Shown in pieces: positions 1 to 9,182 of a stretch of DNA of 64,000 nucleotides (position 1 is its first letter; each line of letters starts with the position of its first letter). The DNA is taken from NCBI RefSeq assembly GCF_007991655.1, contig NZ_BJYT01000013.1, positions 1-64,000 of the forward strand. The letters run 5' to 3'. Made by a program: the position numbers and the translations under genes. Source of the stretch: Segetibacter aerophilus. GTDB lineage: Bacteria > Bacteroidota > Bacteroidia > Chitinophagales > Chitinophagaceae. Under the pieces are notes generated by a model. The model was not told the DNA's origin and made no database searches. It saw only the letters and a list, made by a program, of their open reading frames with translations.

Positions 1-260
1 ATGCCTGGCAGGGGCAGGGTGAAAGGTTAGGTTTGGAAACAATTATTGCGACATTGTCGCAACAATTAAGCTTGAGTGGTTTTGAGGTATTAATAAAATA
101 TACAAGATAAGTTGAAACGAGATTTTACTTAGAATAAAGTAAAAGAGAACATTTGGAATTGTTAGAACGTTACGAAATTGTAAAAACAGCATTCAAGGAA
201 ATATTGGCACAAAAACTCCGTCCGGCACTTGAAATTGCAAGACAGAAAAAACCTGCTTAA
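1..260 (+). pseudogene. Decayed 3' end of an unidentified gene
   Basis: Reading the + strand from base 3, one frame stays protein-like to a stop at 258-260 but is broken by two in-frame TAA codons at 108-110 and 135-137. The segments read as ordinary protein (for example ERLGLETIIATLSQQL before the first stop and LLERYEIVKTAFKEIL after the second). The simplest reading is the C-terminal remnant of a gene that enters from the left and has acquired stop codons. I do not recognise the family. Two sequencing errors in so short a stretch would be an alternative explanation. The perfect palindrome at 46-62 lies inside this frame. Confidence 0.4.
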
Positions 261-451
261 GTAGTTTTTAAAAAGGTTCTTGTTCCAAAAGTCTCCTTAA
301 CTTTGCCTTGAATTTGAAGTTATTTGACCTTTTTTGGAGGGATAAAAATTCGGTTAACGACTATTTTACGCTACTTTTCTTACTGATTATTAATGTGTTA
401 GCGGCGCTGTTCTGTTCCCTAACTCTCCGCCTCGCAGGATATCAACTCCTT

Positions 452-483
452 AAAACGCTATAAACGATTGTTTATAGCGTTTT
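452..483. terminator. Perfect 14-bp stem-loop, probable bidirectional terminator
   Basis: AAAACGCTATAAAC at 452-465 is the exact reverse complement of 470-483, with a four-base GATT loop. An A run precedes and a T run follows the stem, so it can terminate transcription in either direction. It lies 71 bases beyond the stop codon of the leftward dehydrogenase gene (554-3430), which fits a transcript end for the three-gene leftward set. The remaining bases between 261 and 553 show no gene. Confidence 0.7.
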
Positions 484-553
484 TGTTCTAGGATAATTGT
501 TCTGTATAAAAATTGAGCGATTTCACTTTTTTCCTTATACAAGGAAAAGCCTT

Positions 554-3430
554 TTAATTACTCGCTAAAGCCTTTTTTAGTAATGTCTGAACTTCGTGGT
601 TTTCATGCGAATCCTGGTTATTTGCCACACGCCGTTGTAGATCTTGCAAAACTTTGATCGATTCTGCGGACTTGATTGCGGTGAGGCGTTGAATGGTAAA
701 CGGTAAGATATTTGGCACCTTTGCCTTTAGCGCCAAATCCGCCGCTCTGTTCATATTAGTAGGAACCGTTGGTTCAAATGCGTACCAAAGCATTAGTGGC
801 AAGTTGTGATCGTTTTTATCCTCTGCCCTTTGCAAAAGCGCTTCCATTATTTCCCACCTGTTCTCGGGAGCTATACGTTGCGCTGCCGACGCAAGGTAAA
901 GGCGTACTAATGCAGATGTGTCTGTCTTACCTAAGTCACCGAAGCGTTTTAAGGCAGTGGCAGAAAGGGTTTTGTTTTCTGCAAGGAGTTGAATTGCCCA
1001 GCTCCTGACATACTCGCTTTCGTGTCCTAGTAGATCTAGAAGCTCCTGCTCCTTGAGTCCTCTGGTCACATGTAAAGCCCAAAGTGCCCGTAGTTTGCGC
1101 GTCACATCAGGGTTAGTATTTAAGATGTTTTTTAAAGCTTTGTGAACCTTCCTGTTTGGTCCGCGTTCCTGTAGAATAAGACGGGCGGTCCGTACATACC
1201 ATTCATTTGGATGAAGCTGGTAATTCACCAGTTCTTTATCCGAAGCTTTGGAAAGGTCTACTTGCACCCACTTATCTGTCTCGTGGCTGATTTTAAAAAT
1301 GCGACCCATTGTTTTTTGATGAACGTCCGGGTTAGAGCTGTGGCACTGGTTTTTGTCATACCAGTCTATCGCGAAAACAGAACCGCTAGGGTCATACCGG
1401 AAATTCAACCATTGCGACCAGGTATCATTCGTCAAAAGAAAATCTTTGTCGTGGCCAGCCACATACCCTGAACCGTTCCGGCTGAGCCGGTCAACATTTA
1501 CTCTGCTTCCATGAATGTTATTCATGAATATGTTGTTCCGGTACTGCTTGGGCCAAAGCTCACTGCCTAAATAGATCATTGCTCCGGCATGGGCATGCCC
1601 CCCGCCTACGGCGTCTGATCTAAAGTTACCGGCATGCGGACCGCGATCGCCGATCCAATGCACGTGGTCGCCAATCTGTTTAATGTCGGCGTAGGTGTAG
1701 GGGTTGAAGTGCTTGCCCGCCTGGCGCTGATACCGTGCTCCCTGTATACTTTGAAACATATGGGGGATCACGCAAACAGTTATAAACGCGTGTCCGTAAT
1801 CGTTGAAATCTATTCCCCACGGGTTGCTGGTTCCTTCCGAAAATAATTCGAACACTTTGGTAGTGGGGTGAAAGCGCCAAACACCACCGTTCAGCTTTGT
1901 CCGCTCATTGTCGGGCGCACCCGGGCGACCCACATTGGAATGGGTAAAAACCCCGTGTGTACCATACAGCCAACCATCAGGGCCCCATTTGAAGTTGTTG
2001 AGCATTTCGTGTGTGTCCTCCAGCCCCCATCCGTCTAACATTACTTGCGGCGGGCCTGCTGGTTTATCATTCTTTTTGTCCAACGGAATAAACAAGAGAT
2101 TAGGAGCTGACCCAAGCCAAACACCACCCATCCCTACTTCAATTGCGCTGATGAGATTGAGCCCTTCCATGAAAACAGTTCTCTTGTCCAGGGTACCATC
2201 GCCATTAGTATCTTCCAGTATAAGAATCCTGTCCTTACCCTGGCCCTCAGGAGCCCTTACCGGGTATGTGTGTGCTTCCACTACCCAAAGTCTTCCCCTG
2301 GTATCCATAGTAAAGCTAATGGGGCGGACAACGTCCGGTTCGGAAGCGGCAAGTTTCACGGAGAAACCTTTCTGCATTGTCATGCTCCGGGCAGCTTCCT
2401 GCCCTGAAAGACCCGAATGAATAACGGGGTCAAGGGGAGGAAGGACAACAATATCGCTCTTCCGCAACTCGTTCGTAAAATTCGGTCGGGATGGGTAAAA
2501 GAGAAAATCATCGAAATTGATGTGCGCCCATTTATCGTCACCGATATAGGGAATTTGTGAAATTCCTGTTTCATTGTCTATAATCCTGATGAAGATTTCT
2601 TTTTGCAGGTGCGGAGTAAGATCAATTACAACAGGCTGAAGAGGAGCCCGTCCCGAACCGGTTATTTCAAAAATCACTTCTTTGGTATCTGCCCGTACGA
2701 GTTCCACACGAGTATCCTGCAAGGCCCCGCCGGAAACTTTAAAGGCAGCAAAGGGCTGCGTAACGGGAAAAGGTTCAGAGGTAAGGGTACCCGTTCTTTT
2801 ATAGTACTTAGTGCCCCCGCTGGTTAGGAAATACTTTCCGACTATGCCGAGTTTTACATCTTTTTCATGTACCGGAGAAGGATCTGCAGAAATCAAGGCG
2901 TCAGTAAAGGCATCTCCCGTTGCTGTCCAGTCCTGCAAGGTTCCCTTTTCAAAATTCAAGTTCAATTCTTTCCCGGCTTTTTTGGGCTTTATGCCTTCAA
3001 CAGTATTCTCATTGGTAATAGGACCATCTACTACTTCAAACTTCCCTACCATACCCGCAGCCCGGTGCCCTGGAATGGAACAAAAATAAGTATCGCTCTG
3101 GCGGGCTGTAAAAACAATGCTGGCGCTGCTCCCTTTTTCCACGAGTACTTTACTTTTCACACCCATTTTTTCAAGTGTAATATCATGAGTCATGGTCTCA
3201 CCATTAACGATTGTTATTCGCACGTTTTCGCCTGGCTGTGCTTTCAAAACCGGGTTCCGCGTTCCGTCCTCACCAAAGTATCCAAGCATAGTTGCCTGTA
3301 GCGTATAGTCCCTATCATAACCCTCAGTTTTGGTATGTTTTGCATCGTGACGAGCAGCGGGTTGGCTGAAAACACCGGGATTAAGAGAAATAGAAAGCAG
3401 GAAGCATAAAAGTAGACGAGAGGCAGGCAT
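554..3430 (-). CDS. Secreted cupredoxin / PVC-type membrane-bound dehydrogenase / HEAT-repeat protein
   Basis: The 958-residue product begins with a signal peptide (residues 1-22, ending FSQ). Residues 45-135 form a plastocyanin/auracyanin-like domain with a full type-1 copper set: His82, Cys117, His122 and Met127 in the spacing CxxxxHxxxxM. After a roughly 150-residue linker domain, residues 345-720 match the six-bladed PVC-type dehydrogenase family (TIGR02604-like, related to glucose/sorbosone dehydrogenases; motifs such as GRLWVVEAHTYP, DTNGDGTLD and DWYDKNQCHSSNPD). Residues 760-950 are alpha-helical HEAT-like repeats. Many relatives end in a CxxCH cytochrome c domain; none is present here, so the copper domain may take the electron-transfer role. 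It is the last gene of a leftward set with a DUF1080 protein and a VCBS-repeat lipoprotein, suggesting periplasmic or surface oxidation of a sugar or polyol. The substrate is unknown. Confidence 0.85.
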   Translation of the reverse strand: MPASRLLLCFLLSISLNPGVFSQPAARHDAKHTKTEGYDRDYTLQATMLGYFGEDGTRNPVLKAQPGENVRITIVNGETMTHDITLEKMGVKSKVLVEKGSSASIVFTARQSDTYFCSIPGHRAAGMVGKFEVVDGPITNENTVEGIKPKKAGKELNLNFEKGTLQDWTATGDAFTDALISADPSPVHEKDVKLGIVGKYFLTSGGTKYYKRTGTLTSEPFPVTQPFAAFKVSGGALQDTRVELVRADTKEVIFEITGSGRAPLQPVVIDLTPHLQKEIFIRIIDNETGISQIPYIGDDKWAHINFDDFLFYPSRPNFTNELRKSDIVVLPPLDPVIHSGLSGQEAARSMTMQKGFSVKLAASEPDVVRPISFTMDTRGRLWVVEAHTYPVRAPEGQGKDRILILEDTNGDGTLDKRTVFMEGLNLISAIEVGMGGVWLGSAPNLLFIPLDKKNDKPAGPPQVMLDGWGLEDTHEMLNNFKWGPDGWLYGTHGVFTHSNVGRPGAPDNERTKLNGGVWRFHPTTKVFELFSEGTSNPWGIDFNDYGHAFITVCVIPHMFQSIQGARYQRQAGKHFNPYTYADIKQIGDHVHWIGDRGPHAGNFRSDAVGGGHAHAGAMIYLGSELWPKQYRNNIFMNNIHGSRVNVDRLSRNGSGYVAGHDKDFLLTNDTWSQWLNFRYDPSGSVFAIDWYDKNQCHSSNPDVHQKTMGRIFKISHETDKWVQVDLSKASDKELVNYQLHPNEWYVRTARLILQERGPNRKVHKALKNILNTNPDVTRKLRALWALHVTRGLKEQELLDLLGHESEYVRSWAIQLLAENKTLSATALKRFGDLGKTDTSALVRLYLASAAQRIAPENRWEIMEALLQRAEDKNDHNLPLMLWYAFEPTVPTNMNRAADLALKAKVPNILPFTIQRLTAIKSAESIKVLQDLQRRVANNQDSHENHEVQTLLKKALASN

Positions 3431-3595
3431 ATGTTAGATAGGTTTTCTTTTTAAGGAATAAGCCGCGAAAATTCGGAAAAATCCTTTCCGGATCACAGTG
3501 AAAATTTAAAGGTAGCCAGTTTATAAAAGAATTGGATTAAAACTGATGGAAGTTAAAAAGTAAAGATTAATTACTGGTTGCATTAAAAGTAAGCT

Positions 3596-4252
3596 TTATT
3601 TCCGTGCGGTATTTCGAGGTAATTCTTCTAAAATTATGTCCTTGTAACGGACTTCTGCCTTGCCCCCGCCATGAATTTGAAAGGCAATCAGGCCCGATTG
3701 AGGGATTGTCTCATCCTCCTCTGTATAGGCAACCGTTTGTTCACCATTTAATAGAATTCGGATCCGCTTTCCCTGGGTTTGAATTTCATAATCATTCCAG
3801 TCATTTGGGCGGAGCAACCGCTTTATTTGGGCAGAGTCTGCTACTGCAAGCAGCTTATTCCGGCGGGATTCATCGTATAAGCTTCCCCAATAACCCTTAC
3901 CGATGTCGGCCTGGTAGCCGGTCATTTCATGAGCCGGATTCGTTATGCGTCGACTATGAAACTGTACGCCTCCGTTAATAAAACCTTCGTACCCGGTAAG
4001 TTTAAATTTGAGCTTGAGCACATAATTGGCGTAGCTTTTTGTGGTACTGATAAACTCGTTATGAGGTACCGTTTGGGACAGCGAACCACCTACCAAACTG
4101 CCCTCATGTATCCGCCAGGTATTGATGGTATCACCTTGCAAACCCTTGAACGTTTTTCCGTCAAATAAACGAATCGGTTTCGCTTTTGACTGACCAAAAA
4201 GGCAAGAACAATGCAAGGTAAAAAGGACCAAAAGGAACCAGAATGATTTCAT
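3596..4252 (-). CDS. Secreted DUF1080 (3-keto-disaccharide hydrolase-like) protein
   Basis: The 218-residue protein has a signal peptide (residues 1-20, ending LFGQ) and a single jelly-roll domain of the DUF1080 family. Recognisable family features are LFDGKTFKGLQG near the start, GGVQFHSRR in the middle and a C-terminal strand ending GKAEVRYKDIILEEL. DUF1080 proteins are lectin/laminarinase-like folds; some members hydrolyse 3-keto-glycosides. The gene lies between the VCBS lipoprotein (4388-5635) and the copper/dehydrogenase gene (554-3430) in the same orientation with gaps of 135 and 165 bases. This fits a pathway where a sugar is oxidised and the keto-sugar is then cleaved. Function is inferred from family and context only. 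Confidence 0.85.
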   Translation of the reverse strand: MKSFWFLLVLFTLHCSCLFGQSKAKPIRLFDGKTFKGLQGDTINTWRIHEGSLVGGSLSQTVPHNEFISTTKSYANYVLKLKFKLTGYEGFINGGVQFHSRRITNPAHEMTGYQADIGKGYWGSLYDESRRNKLLAVADSAQIKRLLRPNDWNDYEIQTQGKRIRILLNGEQTVAYTEEDETIPQSGLIAFQIHGGGKAEVRYKDIILEELPRNTARK

Positions 4253-4387
4253 ACTATAAAGTCTTGATTTTTACGTTTGGAATTACTCTTTACTCAATAA
4301 CATACCTATTTTCAATTCCACTAACTGAAATAGAACATGTTTCGTTTATTAAGAAATATAGAAAATATTTTAAACTTAAAAGGAATT

Positions 4388-5635
4388 TTAGTCGGCGTTT
4401 TGCTTAAAGACGAATACTCCTTTTTTGTTAGCTACTATAATATCTTTTAATCCATCACTGGTGATGTCTTTCACTACCACGTCGACCCCTACCCCTGATG
4501 CATTATCTATAAGGTGAGGAACCCAGGTAGGCTTCGGACCGGGTTTCAGCCCGAACCAGTACAATACGGGAGGGTTTAATTCTCCCGGGTCATGACCCAT
4601 GTGTGCGAAATAGCGCATTCCGGTTACAAGGTCAGGGAAGCCATCCTTGTCCATATCAGTCAAAGCCAGTCCGTGTGTTTGCGTAAAGGCGTCGGAAATG
4701 AGGTGGGTTACCCATCTCCGGCCTCCTTGTTCAGCTACTTGTTCGTGCCACCAAATACCTAGACCGTGGGCCGACGACGAAATCACGTCCTGGTCACCAT
4801 CCGCGTCAAAGTCATATGCATACATTTGAGCCGCAGCCTGCCCAAGATTTGCTTCATGGAAAACCCATCCCGGTTGGCGTACATCCGGCGGCGCTTCCCA
4901 CCATCCTTTTGTAATGATCACGTCCTGGCGCCCGTCGCCGTTCATGTCGCCCATTCCAAGCCCATGAGAGAAAGGCTCGGCTCCCAAATCTGCTTCACCG
5001 CTTATGGGGAATGCTTGCCATTCTGAATCGTTAGGAGAGGAAGGGGCTTTAAACCATGTCATTTGCTTTTTAGATGAGTTTCCACCGAGCAAATCAAGCC
5101 TGCCGTCCTTGTCTATATCAAAAAAGCCCGCAGACTCGTTCCCTACGGCATCGTGTATCAAATGTTTCTTCCAATATCCCGATTCTCCTTTGGGGTTTTC
5201 GAACCAAAAAGCCTCCTTACCCGGGAAACCAATGCGCAAAAAGTCAGTCCATCCGTCTAAATTCACGTCCATCGTTTGGCTGATAAAGGCATCGCTGTAG
5301 CCCTTGTCAAAGAAGAACTTTTCAGGTTTCATTATTTCGTGTGGCACCCAGCCAGGGGCCTGGAACCAGTAGGCGCCAGCCAGTACATCTACCAAACCGT
5401 CTTTATTCACATCCCCTACGGCCACCCCCTCAGCGATAAATTCCTCCGACAGTACTTCTTTGGTAAAAGTTATCTGCTTAACGGCGCCTCCTTTCGCTGC
5501 GTTCTTTGCAACGGTACTGCAACCCGTATTTAGACAAAAAGCAGGGAACAACCATGCGTAAGCAAGGGTTTTAATTATACGTTGCCCTATCTTATTAAAG
5601 GCCTCACTGGGGAAATGAGCGGTGCGTTTCTTCAT
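4388..5635 (-). CDS. VCBS/FG-GAP repeat lipoprotein
   Basis: The 415-residue product carries a lipoprotein-type signal with Cys39 in LNTGC. The rest is a beta-propeller of FG-GAP/VCBS repeats: seven calcium-binding-type loops are visible (DVNKDGLVD, DVNLDGWTD, DIDKDGRLD, DMNGDGRQD, DFDADGDQD, DMDKDGFPD, DITSDGLKD). Such proteins are surface- or periplasm-exposed binding modules. It is probably the first gene of the leftward set ending with the copper/dehydrogenase protein. The start chosen gives a long positively charged n-region; a start inside the ORF at about residue 17 is also possible. Confidence 0.8.
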   Translation of the reverse strand: MKKRTAHFPSEAFNKIGQRIIKTLAYAWLFPAFCLNTGCSTVAKNAAKGGAVKQITFTKEVLSEEFIAEGVAVGDVNKDGLVDVLAGAYWFQAPGWVPHEIMKPEKFFFDKGYSDAFISQTMDVNLDGWTDFLRIGFPGKEAFWFENPKGESGYWKKHLIHDAVGNESAGFFDIDKDGRLDLLGGNSSKKQMTWFKAPSSPNDSEWQAFPISGEADLGAEPFSHGLGMGDMNGDGRQDVIITKGWWEAPPDVRQPGWVFHEANLGQAAAQMYAYDFDADGDQDVISSSAHGLGIWWHEQVAEQGGRRWVTHLISDAFTQTHGLALTDMDKDGFPDLVTGMRYFAHMGHDPGELNPPVLYWFGLKPGPKPTWVPHLIDNASGVGVDVVVKDITSDGLKDIIVANKKGVFVFKQNAD

Positions 5636-6112
5636 ATGGCGAGCTTTAGACCAATTTACATTAGGGCAAACTTTGATAAAACCAACGAAGGTTTTCCTAC
5701 GAAAATCTGATTAGAATATTCTACTTCTCAGCAAGGTGATTAGTTACATAGCATGAAAAGTAACCGATGTGGTTATTGTTCGTACTATTGAAATTAATTA
5801 AGATTAAATTAAAAAAAAGAAAGAAAATTTCTGAAACGGAAGCTGTTATGTCCTACAAATTTTTTTTCTTTTTCTCGGTTTACAAGTGAATTAGTCTTTC
5901 CTTGTAAGTCCTACCAAAGAAAGGTGCAGTAGGTTTGAGATCACACCAGCAGTTCTAAGAGCAGGCCTAAAAATTGAAAGGCATTTGCCTTGCAAGAAGG
6001 AGATGAAGATTAGCAAAACCAATATTTGCTTACAAAAAGTTTGGGAAATTTTGCTCTTATCATAGCTTCGACTGCATTTTTTTCTTAAATAAATTCTTAG
6101 TAAGACTAAAAT
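5636..6112. other. Divergent intergenic region, no gene seen
   Basis: This 477-base gap separates the leftward VCBS gene from the rightward ppk. It is A/T-rich with poly-A and poly-T tracts around 5810-5870. It must hold two divergent promoters, but I could not place a convincing Bacteroidota -33/-7 pair. No protein-like reading frame was found. Confidence 0.5.
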
Positions 6113-8185
6113 ATGGCTGCTCTATCAAACTATTTTTTCTTTGACCGTGACCTCAGTTGGCTTTCATTTAATGAGCGGGTGCTAATGGAAGCTGAAGATG
6201 ATACAGTACCGCTGTTAGAACGGATTAATTTTTTATCTATTTATTCTTCTAATCTCGACGAGTTTTACCGGGTCCGGATGCCTGCTTTAACAGCTCTGCA
6301 GAAACTTTACCAAAAACAAAAAGTGAAGAAGCAAACTGCTCTTAGGCATGAGGATGTCGCCGGCAAAGCAAAAGAAATTATTTTGGAGCAGCAAAGTCGT
6401 TTTGGGGAGGTCTTACACCAGCTTCTACCGCAATTGCAGGCGCATCAATTAGAGCTAGTGTATGGAAAGCCTATACCGCCGCAAATCATGCCGCAGGTTT
6501 CCCACTATTTTTTTACGCAAGTACTGGCCTTTTTAAAGCCTATTGTTATAGCAGGCGAGGGATCTGATTTTTTTCCTGAAAACAATATGCTTTACCTCGC
6601 TCTTATAGGGAAAGGGCACGAAGACACAGATGAGATAGTAGTTGTAAATATTCCGACAGAACATCTTTCCAGGTTTTTTCAGGTTGAAAAAGAAGGGAAA
6701 TTCTATGTCGTCTTTCTTGATGATATCATCAAAGCCCACTTGCATGTGATTCCCCGAATAACAGTGGAAGGCTCCTTCAGTTTTAAGGTAACAAGGGACG
6801 CAGAATTGGAGCTTGAAGATGAGTACGAAGAAGACATTGCAACGAAGATTGAAAAGCAAATTGAAAAAAGAGACGCAGGTCTTGCTACACGATTTTTGCA
6901 CGAGCCAGGCATTCCTGAGAAAATACTATGGGAGTTAATAAACAATCTTGGTCTGTCAGAAGCTGTCATTATGCAAGGGGGTCGCTATCACAACTTAAAG
7001 GACCTAAGCACCATTTCGGTCAACCTACCACACCTTAAATATAGGAAATGGCCTGCTGTTCAGCTTCCCTGCACAAATGAAGACGGGATATTGGAAGAAA
7101 TAAGCAAACGTGATATATTGTTGCATGTGCCTTACCAATCGTATGACACCGTGCTTCGGTTCTTTAATGAAGCTGCGATAAGAACTGATGTTGAACACAT
7201 ATACCTCACCATGTACCGTGTTGCAAACGAATCGAGAATTGTTAATGCTCTTTTATCTGCTGCACATAACGGAAAAAAAGTAACGGTATTGATTGAACTA
7301 AAGGCCCGTTTTGATGAGGCGAACAACCTTAAATGGGCTAAAAAACTTAAAAAAGCCGGTGTGGAAGTTCTTTTTACATCAATTGACTTGAAAGTTCATG
7401 CAAAGCTTGCGTTAGTCAAAAGAAAGATTGGGCCAAGGATTGAGTACGCCGGTTTACTTGCAACAGGCAACTTAAATGAAAGTACTGCTCGTTTTTACAC
7501 AGATCATATTTTACTAACTAGCAATACTGAAATGCTGAAAGAAGTGGAGAAAGTTTTTCAATTGTTTAAAGAAAAAGAAAAGACAAAAGAAAAATATCAA
7601 TTTGAAAATTTACTGGTTGGTAAACACAATTTGCAAGAAAAATTTTTAGAGTTACTTGATCGGGAGATCAGAAATGCGCATCAAGGCCTGCCTGCACGCG
7701 TTATTATCAAGGTTAATAACATTGAGGAAAGAGAATTAATTTGTAAGCTGTATGATGCTTCAAATGCGGATGTAAAGATTCAATTACTCGTACGTGGTAT
7801 TTGCTGTTTGGTTCCAGGTGTTCCAGGCATGAGCCAAAATATTACAGTACGAAGGATTGTGGACCGTTACCTAGAACATGGACGAATTTTCATTTTTCAC
7901 AACAATGGTAGTGATGAAGTATTTCTTGGTTCATCAGATTGGATGAACCGTAACATCTATAAGCGAATCGAAGTTTGCTTTCCGCTATATAACGAAGATC
8001 TGAAAACCGAAATCAAGGAATTAATAGACATACAGTTAAACGACAGTTTAAAGGCGGTCGTGTTAAATCAGAACCTACAGAATGTCAGGGTTATGAATGA
8101 CGGAGAATTAGTTCAGTCACAAGATAAAATTTACAACAAACTGGCCTTCTCTAAGGCTAAAGGTGTTTATTCTTCTACTCCCTAA
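6113..8185 (+). CDS. ppk1: Polyphosphate kinase 1
   Basis: The 690-residue enzyme reversibly transfers the gamma-phosphate of ATP to make inorganic polyphosphate. The N-terminal domain starts with the family signature FFDRDLSWLSFNERVL and the head domain follows. The two PLD-like catalytic domains contain the expected histidines: His429 in KVHAKLALV (the autophosphorylated residue, E. coli His435) and His589 in LEHGRIFIF (E. coli His592). Length is normal for the family. No exopolyphosphatase gene is adjacent; the gene appears monocistronic with large gaps on both sides. Polyphosphate links to stress survival and biofilm formation in many bacteria, but no direct link to the EPS locus is visible. 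Confidence 0.97.
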   Translation: MAALSNYFFFDRDLSWLSFNERVLMEAEDDTVPLLERINFLSIYSSNLDEFYRVRMPALTALQKLYQKQKVKKQTALRHEDVAGKAKEIILEQQSRFGEVLHQLLPQLQAHQLELVYGKPIPPQIMPQVSHYFFTQVLAFLKPIVIAGEGSDFFPENNMLYLALIGKGHEDTDEIVVVNIPTEHLSRFFQVEKEGKFYVVFLDDIIKAHLHVIPRITVEGSFSFKVTRDAELELEDEYEEDIATKIEKQIEKRDAGLATRFLHEPGIPEKILWELINNLGLSEAVIMQGGRYHNLKDLSTISVNLPHLKYRKWPAVQLPCTNEDGILEEISKRDILLHVPYQSYDTVLRFFNEAAIRTDVEHIYLTMYRVANESRIVNALLSAAHNGKKVTVLIELKARFDEANNLKWAKKLKKAGVEVLFTSIDLKVHAKLALVKRKIGPRIEYAGLLATGNLNESTARFYTDHILLTSNTEMLKEVEKVFQLFKEKEKTKEKYQFENLLVGKHNLQEKFLELLDREIRNAHQGLPARVIIKVNNIEERELICKLYDASNADVKIQLLVRGICCLVPGVPGMSQNITVRRIVDRYLEHGRIFIFHNNGSDEVFLGSSDWMNRNIYKRIEVCFPLYNEDLKTEIKELIDIQLNDSLKAVVLNQNLQNVRVMNDGELVQSQDKIYNKLAFSKAKGVYSSTP

Positions 8186-9182
8186 TTGTAGAAACAAATA
8201 AAAAGCATGATTGCTTGTCCGATTTGAAAGGCTGCTTCCGTAGCAGGTCGAGCTTAAGGAACCCAACAATTAAAACTTAAACAAAGAGACATTCTGGTGC
8301 GGTAATAATATAAGTTAGTAGAGTGCCAAAAACCACCTGTTTTTTGGAGCGCAAAGAAAAGTTGTAGTAATCCCTTCAAACTTCGCTTTTGTAACTTTTA
8401 ATTGATCTTATATTTTTAAATAGTACTCCAAAAATTATTTTGCCTTTAATGATCAGAATTAGATACAGTATTTATTGAAATGAAAAAAGTAGGTTTGATA
8501 CGGTCGAAGAATATTCCTTTAAAAAGCACCGGCCGATGTCTCTTATGTAAGAACTGTTGTTGGTAGGGAACAAAAAATCTAATAAACTTTAATGTCTCCT
8601 TTTCCCGCGACGACCTCATAGAAAAGGCGTTAAGAAAATTAGGCGAACAGGCGTTAAGAAATGAAATAGATGTTACTAAAGCTTGGTTTCATCCTTGGCC
8701 TGTAAGTCCTCCAAACGCCGGAACTTGTTCTCCAGTTGCGACTTATTTCATTTTAGCCTGTTCGACTAATTTTTAGCCTTTTCTATGCACTCTTGATTTT
8801 TTTGTTTCTTTTTTTATCAAGAAAAAAGAAAAACATAACATAAACATTCAAACTAGATTTCTTATAAAAGCACAAAGCGCTTACTTCTTACATTATTGCT
8901 CAAGCCGCTGGGCTTCCTTCTTGCATAGCACTCTACCCGCTTCGTTTGAAAACTCAAAAAAATATGATCAACATAAGCAAATTTGAACATGCGTTTTAAA
9001 GGGTAACTCTTAATTTTAAAAGCCCTTGCATTTTTAATGTATCGATGCTATTCGTTTGTGCTTGCTATTAGGAATGATGAAAACAAAAGGAAGACATCTC
9101 TCTCACTGAGACTCTATACTTGTCTAAAAAAATTTTACTAATCTTGCTCAGTGGCTTTCACTCACTTAAATCTCGATTTTCA
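8186..9182. other. Long intergenic region with a large imperfect inverted repeat
   Basis: Almost 1 kb between ppk1 and the TonB receptor has no convincing gene. Small hairpins lie at 8232-8246 (CTGCT/AGCAG) and 8326-8347 (CCAAAAA/TTTTTGG); neither is followed by a T-run, so I do not call them terminators. The main structure is the long inverted repeat at 8617-8787, annotated separately. A frame through it (about 8590-8778) lacks a start codon and is probably not a gene. Confidence 0.5.
8617..8787. repeat. Imperfect inverted repeat with ~50-base arms
   Basis: The left arm (8617-8669) and the reverse complement of the right arm (8743-8787) share CATAGAAAAGGC, AAAATTAG, CGAACAGGC and ATGAAATA in the same order. 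The left arm has an extra GTTAAG-like insertion at two equivalent places, each after GGC. The spacer is about 73 bases. It could be a folded RNA, a small non-autonomous mobile element remnant, or a regulatory structure upstream of the TonB receptor. No terminal target duplication was recognised. Confidence 0.5.

Noticed and set aside
384-451. Sequence resembling the T-arm and acceptor end of a tRNA (GTTCTGTTCCCTAACTCTCC)
   Set aside because: No complete cloverleaf can be folded, the TTCGA core is missing, and no integrase is nearby, so neither a tRNA nor an attachment site is supported.
1908-2420. 170-codon frame antisense to the dehydrogenase gene
   Set aside because: It mirrors the codon pattern of the real gene on the other strand and has no recognisable domain.
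8326-8347. CCAAAAA/TTTTTGG stem-loop after ppk1
   Set aside because: It is all A/T pairs apart from two, lacks a T-run after it, and is 140 bases from the stop codon.
9120-9182. TTG start 21 codons upstream of the TonB receptor ATG
   Set aside because: It would bury the signal peptide behind an unrelated charged segment.
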